In this document: piece after piece, positions 5,071-6,318 of the stretch
Layout of the letters: each line of letters begins with the position of its first letter
Position numbering within the stretch: position 1 is the first letter of the stretch
Source: Phycisphaeraceae bacterium
Lineage (GTDB): Bacteria; Planctomycetota; Phycisphaerae; Phycisphaerales; Phycisphaeraceae
Length of the DNA: 6,318 nucleotides
Direction of reading: 5' to 3'
NCBI GenBank assembly: GCA_020851395.1
Contig: JADZCW010000222.1
Location: 1-6,318, forward strand
Translations under genes and position numbers: made by a program
Notes under the pieces: model-generated
Database searches by the model: none
What the model was told of the DNA's origin: nothing
What the model saw: only the letters and a program-made list of their open reading frames with translations

Positions 5071-5802
5071 ATGTCTGCTTGCATGACGGTGAGATCGCGC
5101 GTGGCGCGGGTGCTGTGTGTTGGTATCGGGTTGCTCTTGCTGGCTCCGACGAGTCAGGCCCAGATCGAGTCCTTTTTCGATGTGTGGACGGAGTTGAGCG
5201 TGACGAGCGGGCCGCCGTATCCGTCTTCGCCGGTGATCGGCGTGCATGGGGTGGCGGAGAGCTCCGTGGTGGAGAACATCGGGCTGTCGCTGGGTGGCGG
5301 GCCTGATGGAATGATGATGAATCTGGCGGCCACTTCCGGGGGCGGGGGCGGGGGGGCGGTGCTGACGATGGATTGCTCGATCATGGCCGGTGATCCGCTG
5401 CCGGGGATGCTGCTGCCGATGGATGTGGTGTTCGCGTTCGCCAACCCGGACGGTTCGCCGGCGCAGGGGACGGTGGTCTCGACGTACATCATCGAGAGCT
5501 TCTTCGACGTCTGGACGGAGATCAGCTTCAGTGACGGGGGCATGATGACGCATCACCTGCACGGCGAGATCGGGCCGGGGCAGGGGGCGATGTTTGATGA
5601 AGAGACGACCGACGTGCCGACGGGGACGTTCGACAGCTTCTTTGACGTGTTCGTGTCGGTGAACGTGGACGGGCCGGTGATCAATGACACGCCATTGATG
5701 ACGATGACGCTGAGCGGGACCTATACGCCGATGCCCGAACCTGCGGCAATGCCTGTGCTGGTGTTGGCCGGGCTGGGGCTGCTGCGGAGAGGGAGAAGGT
5801 GA
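5071..5802 (+). CDS. Secreted PEP-CTERM sorting-domain protein with three SFFDV repeats
   Basis: The 243-residue product starts with a signal peptide: basic residues, hydrophobic VLCVGIGLLLLAP (14-26), and likely cleavage after TSQA (residue 30). It ends with a PEP-CTERM sorting signal: MPEPAAMP (221-228), hydrophobic VLVLAGLGLL (229-238) and terminal RRGRR. Such tails are recognised by an exosortase and leave the protein at the envelope or in exopolysaccharide; no exosortase gene is in the window. The mature part contains IESFFDVWTELS (32-43), IESFFDVWTEIS (141-152) and FDSFFDVFVSVNV (187-199), spaced over the whole chain, and a six-glycine run at 90-95. I do not recognise a named domain besides PEP-CTERM. 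The gene is followed by a strong terminator and so is probably monocistronic or the last gene of its unit. Confidence 0.88.
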   Translation: MSACMTVRSRVARVLCVGIGLLLLAPTSQAQIESFFDVWTELSVTSGPPYPSSPVIGVHGVAESSVVENIGLSLGGGPDGMMMNLAATSGGGGGGAVLTMDCSIMAGDPLPGMLLPMDVVFAFANPDGSPAQGTVVSTYIIESFFDVWTEISFSDGGMMTHHLHGEIGPGQGAMFDEETTDVPTGTFDSFFDVFVSVNVDGPVINDTPLMTMTLSGTYTPMPEPAAMPVLVLAGLGLLRRGRR

Positions 5803-5836
5803 GCGGAACGCCGCGGCGCGACGCTGAGTTGATGGT

Positions 5837-5867
5837 AAGAGGGGCTGACCCAAGGCCCCTCTTTTTA
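5837..5867 (+). terminator. Rho-independent terminator after the PEP-CTERM gene
   Basis: AAGAGGGGC (5837-5845) pairs perfectly with GCCCCTCTT (5855-5863), a 9-bp stem with a 9-nt loop (7 nt if the T-G pair at the base of the loop forms). The 3' arm runs into TTTTT (5862-5866). It lies 35 bp after the PEP-CTERM stop codon at 5800-5802 and upstream of the next promoter. Confidence 0.9.
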
Positions 5868-5900
5868 TTGAAACAGTCGGGACAAGACCAGAAAAAAGGA

Positions 5901-5928
5901 TTGGCGCGTCGCAAGCATGGGGTACAAT
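5901..5928 (+). promoter_or_regulatory. Candidate sigma70-type promoter for the last gene
   Basis: TTGGCG (5901-5906, 4 of 6 to -35) and TACAAT (5923-5928, 5 of 6 to -10) have a 16-nt spacer. Transcription would start near 5935, giving a leader of about 82 nt before ATG 6017. It lies just after the terminator of the preceding gene, as expected for an independent unit, in a locally AT-richer stretch that is rare in this window. Confidence 0.55.
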
Positions 5929-5941
5929 ATCAACAACATAT

Positions 5942-5998
5942 CCGCGGGCAGGAGAGGAGAAAGCCCCTGTCCATGCGGGCATAGCCGGTCGATCCGGC
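5942..5998 (+). promoter_or_regulatory. Structured 5' leader: two consecutive hairpins upstream of the last gene
   Basis: Hairpin 1: CCGC (5942-5945) pairs with GCGG (5975-5978) and GGGCAGG (5946-5952) pairs with CCTGTCC (5966-5972, one G-T wobble). This gives 11 base pairs with a 2-nt bulge (AT, 5973-5974) and a 13-nt purine-rich loop. Hairpin 2: GCCGG (5984-5988) pairs with CCGGC (5994-5998) around TCGAT. The ribosome site of the gene follows at 6005-6010. A tiny ORF, ATG CGG GCA TAG (5973-5984), starts in the bulge. I cannot match it to a known riboswitch; regulatory function is inferred from structure and position only. Confidence 0.45.
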
Positions 5999-6004
5999 GG
6001 AAAG

Positions 6005-6010
6005 AGGAGG
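6005..6010 (+). promoter_or_regulatory. Ribosome binding site of the last gene
   Basis: A perfect AGGAGG lies 6 nt before ATG 6017, in a purine-rich tract directly after the second leader hairpin. It settles the start codon choice. Confidence 0.8.
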
Positions 6011-6016
6011 AGAGCT

Positions 6017-6318
6017 ATGGTGCGCGCACGGAGGATCGGGTTTGTGGCGGTCGCGGTGTTGATCGTGGCGGGGAGCGTGCGGGGGTCGATGGTCAGCGGC
6101 GATCCTTCAGCCGACGCGGGCTGGTCGGCGCAGGGCCACGCGCTCGAGAACGGCGTGTACGTCAAGGGCAGCGCGAACTTCGGGTTCCAGACCTACTCGG
6201 CGGCGCTGACGGTGACTGCGGGGTCAAACCTCGAGATCAGCGACGGATCGCTGTCGTGGCTGGCTGGCGACACGGTGCTTGGTGTCGGCGGCGTGTTTGA
6301 GTCGATCACGGCGGGCGA
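6017..6318 (+). CDS. Exported protein of unknown function, N-terminal 100 residues (cut by window edge)
   Basis: The reading frame from ATG 6017 is open to the right edge (100 full codons). It starts with MVRARR and a hydrophobic segment IGFVAVAVLIVAGSV (7-21), a convincing signal peptide with cleavage around residues 23-26. The mature start (GDPSADAGWSAQGHALENGVYVKG) is followed by alternating beta-rich sequence (FQTYSAALTV, NLEISDGSLSWLAGDTVLGVGG). The style fits large secreted beta-sandwich proteins of planctomycetes, often ending in PEP-CTERM, but the C-terminus is not visible here. I cannot assign a named family. It has its own promoter and a structured leader, so is probably transcribed apart from the preceding PEP-CTERM gene. 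Confidence 0.8.
   Translation, partial: MVRARRIGFVAVAVLIVAGSVRGSMVSGDPSADAGWSAQGHALENGVYVKGSANFGFQTYSAALTVTAGSNLEISDGSLSWLAGDTVLGVGGVFESITAG

Noticed and set aside
5942..5998. A c-di-GMP-I (GEMM) riboswitch before the last gene
   Set aside because: Some short stretches look vaguely similar, but the conserved GCAAA/GACGCAAAGCC segments and the tetraloop-receptor arrangement are missing.
5038..6165. A 375-codon minus-strand open frame across the PEP-CTERM gene and last leader
   Set aside because: It is antisense to a gene with a signal peptide, PEP-CTERM tail, ribosome site and terminator; its product is Arg/His/Pro-rich low-complexity sequence.

Overview
The window comes from a very GC-rich bacterial chromosome. 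The best guess is a planctomycete, probably class Phycisphaerae. This rests on a secreted protein with a clear PEP-CTERM tail, a second secreted protein of similar style, a cytosolic carboxypeptidase-like M14 enzyme, a DUF4038 (apiosidase-like) hydrolase and a diverged rnpA. The assignment is inferred from gene content and style; no rRNA gene is present to confirm it. Nothing suggests a phage, transposon, CRISPR array, tRNA or rRNA.

Left part (1-4767, all minus strand). In transcription order the genes are an M14-type metallocarboxypeptidase (4767-3589), a DUF4038/GH140-like glycoside hydrolase (3486-2290, or from 3516), rnpA (2226-1822), yidD (1825-1595) and a YihY/BrkB-family membrane protein (from 1464, running off the left edge). 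rnpA and yidD overlap by four bases (ATGA). The usual rpmH partner is not upstream of rnpA; the hydrolase gene sits there instead. A 27-bp GC-rich repeat that can fold into a hairpin occurs twice, just downstream of the carboxypeptidase stop and just downstream of the yidD stop.

Right part (4768-6318, plus strand). A divergent intergenic region of about 300 bp holds a likely minus-strand promoter for the carboxypeptidase, a weaker plus-strand promoter, a possible 17-codon leader ORF and an 11-bp direct repeat. It is followed by a 243-residue PEP-CTERM protein with three internal SFFDV repeats, a convincing rho-independent terminator, a good sigma70-type promoter, a structured leader of about 80 nt, and the first 100 codons of a second exported protein cut by the right edge.

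Functionally the minus-strand genes combine RNA processing and membrane-protein biogenesis (rnpA, yidD, yihY) with two apparently cytoplasmic degradative enzymes. The two plus-strand genes encode exported, probably cell-surface, proteins. I see no strong case for a new multi-gene system. The most notable items are the regulatory and leader structures: the rnpA start codon inside an inverted repeat, a candidate leaderless start for the YihY gene, the paired post-stop repeat, and the leaders of the two secreted-protein genes.
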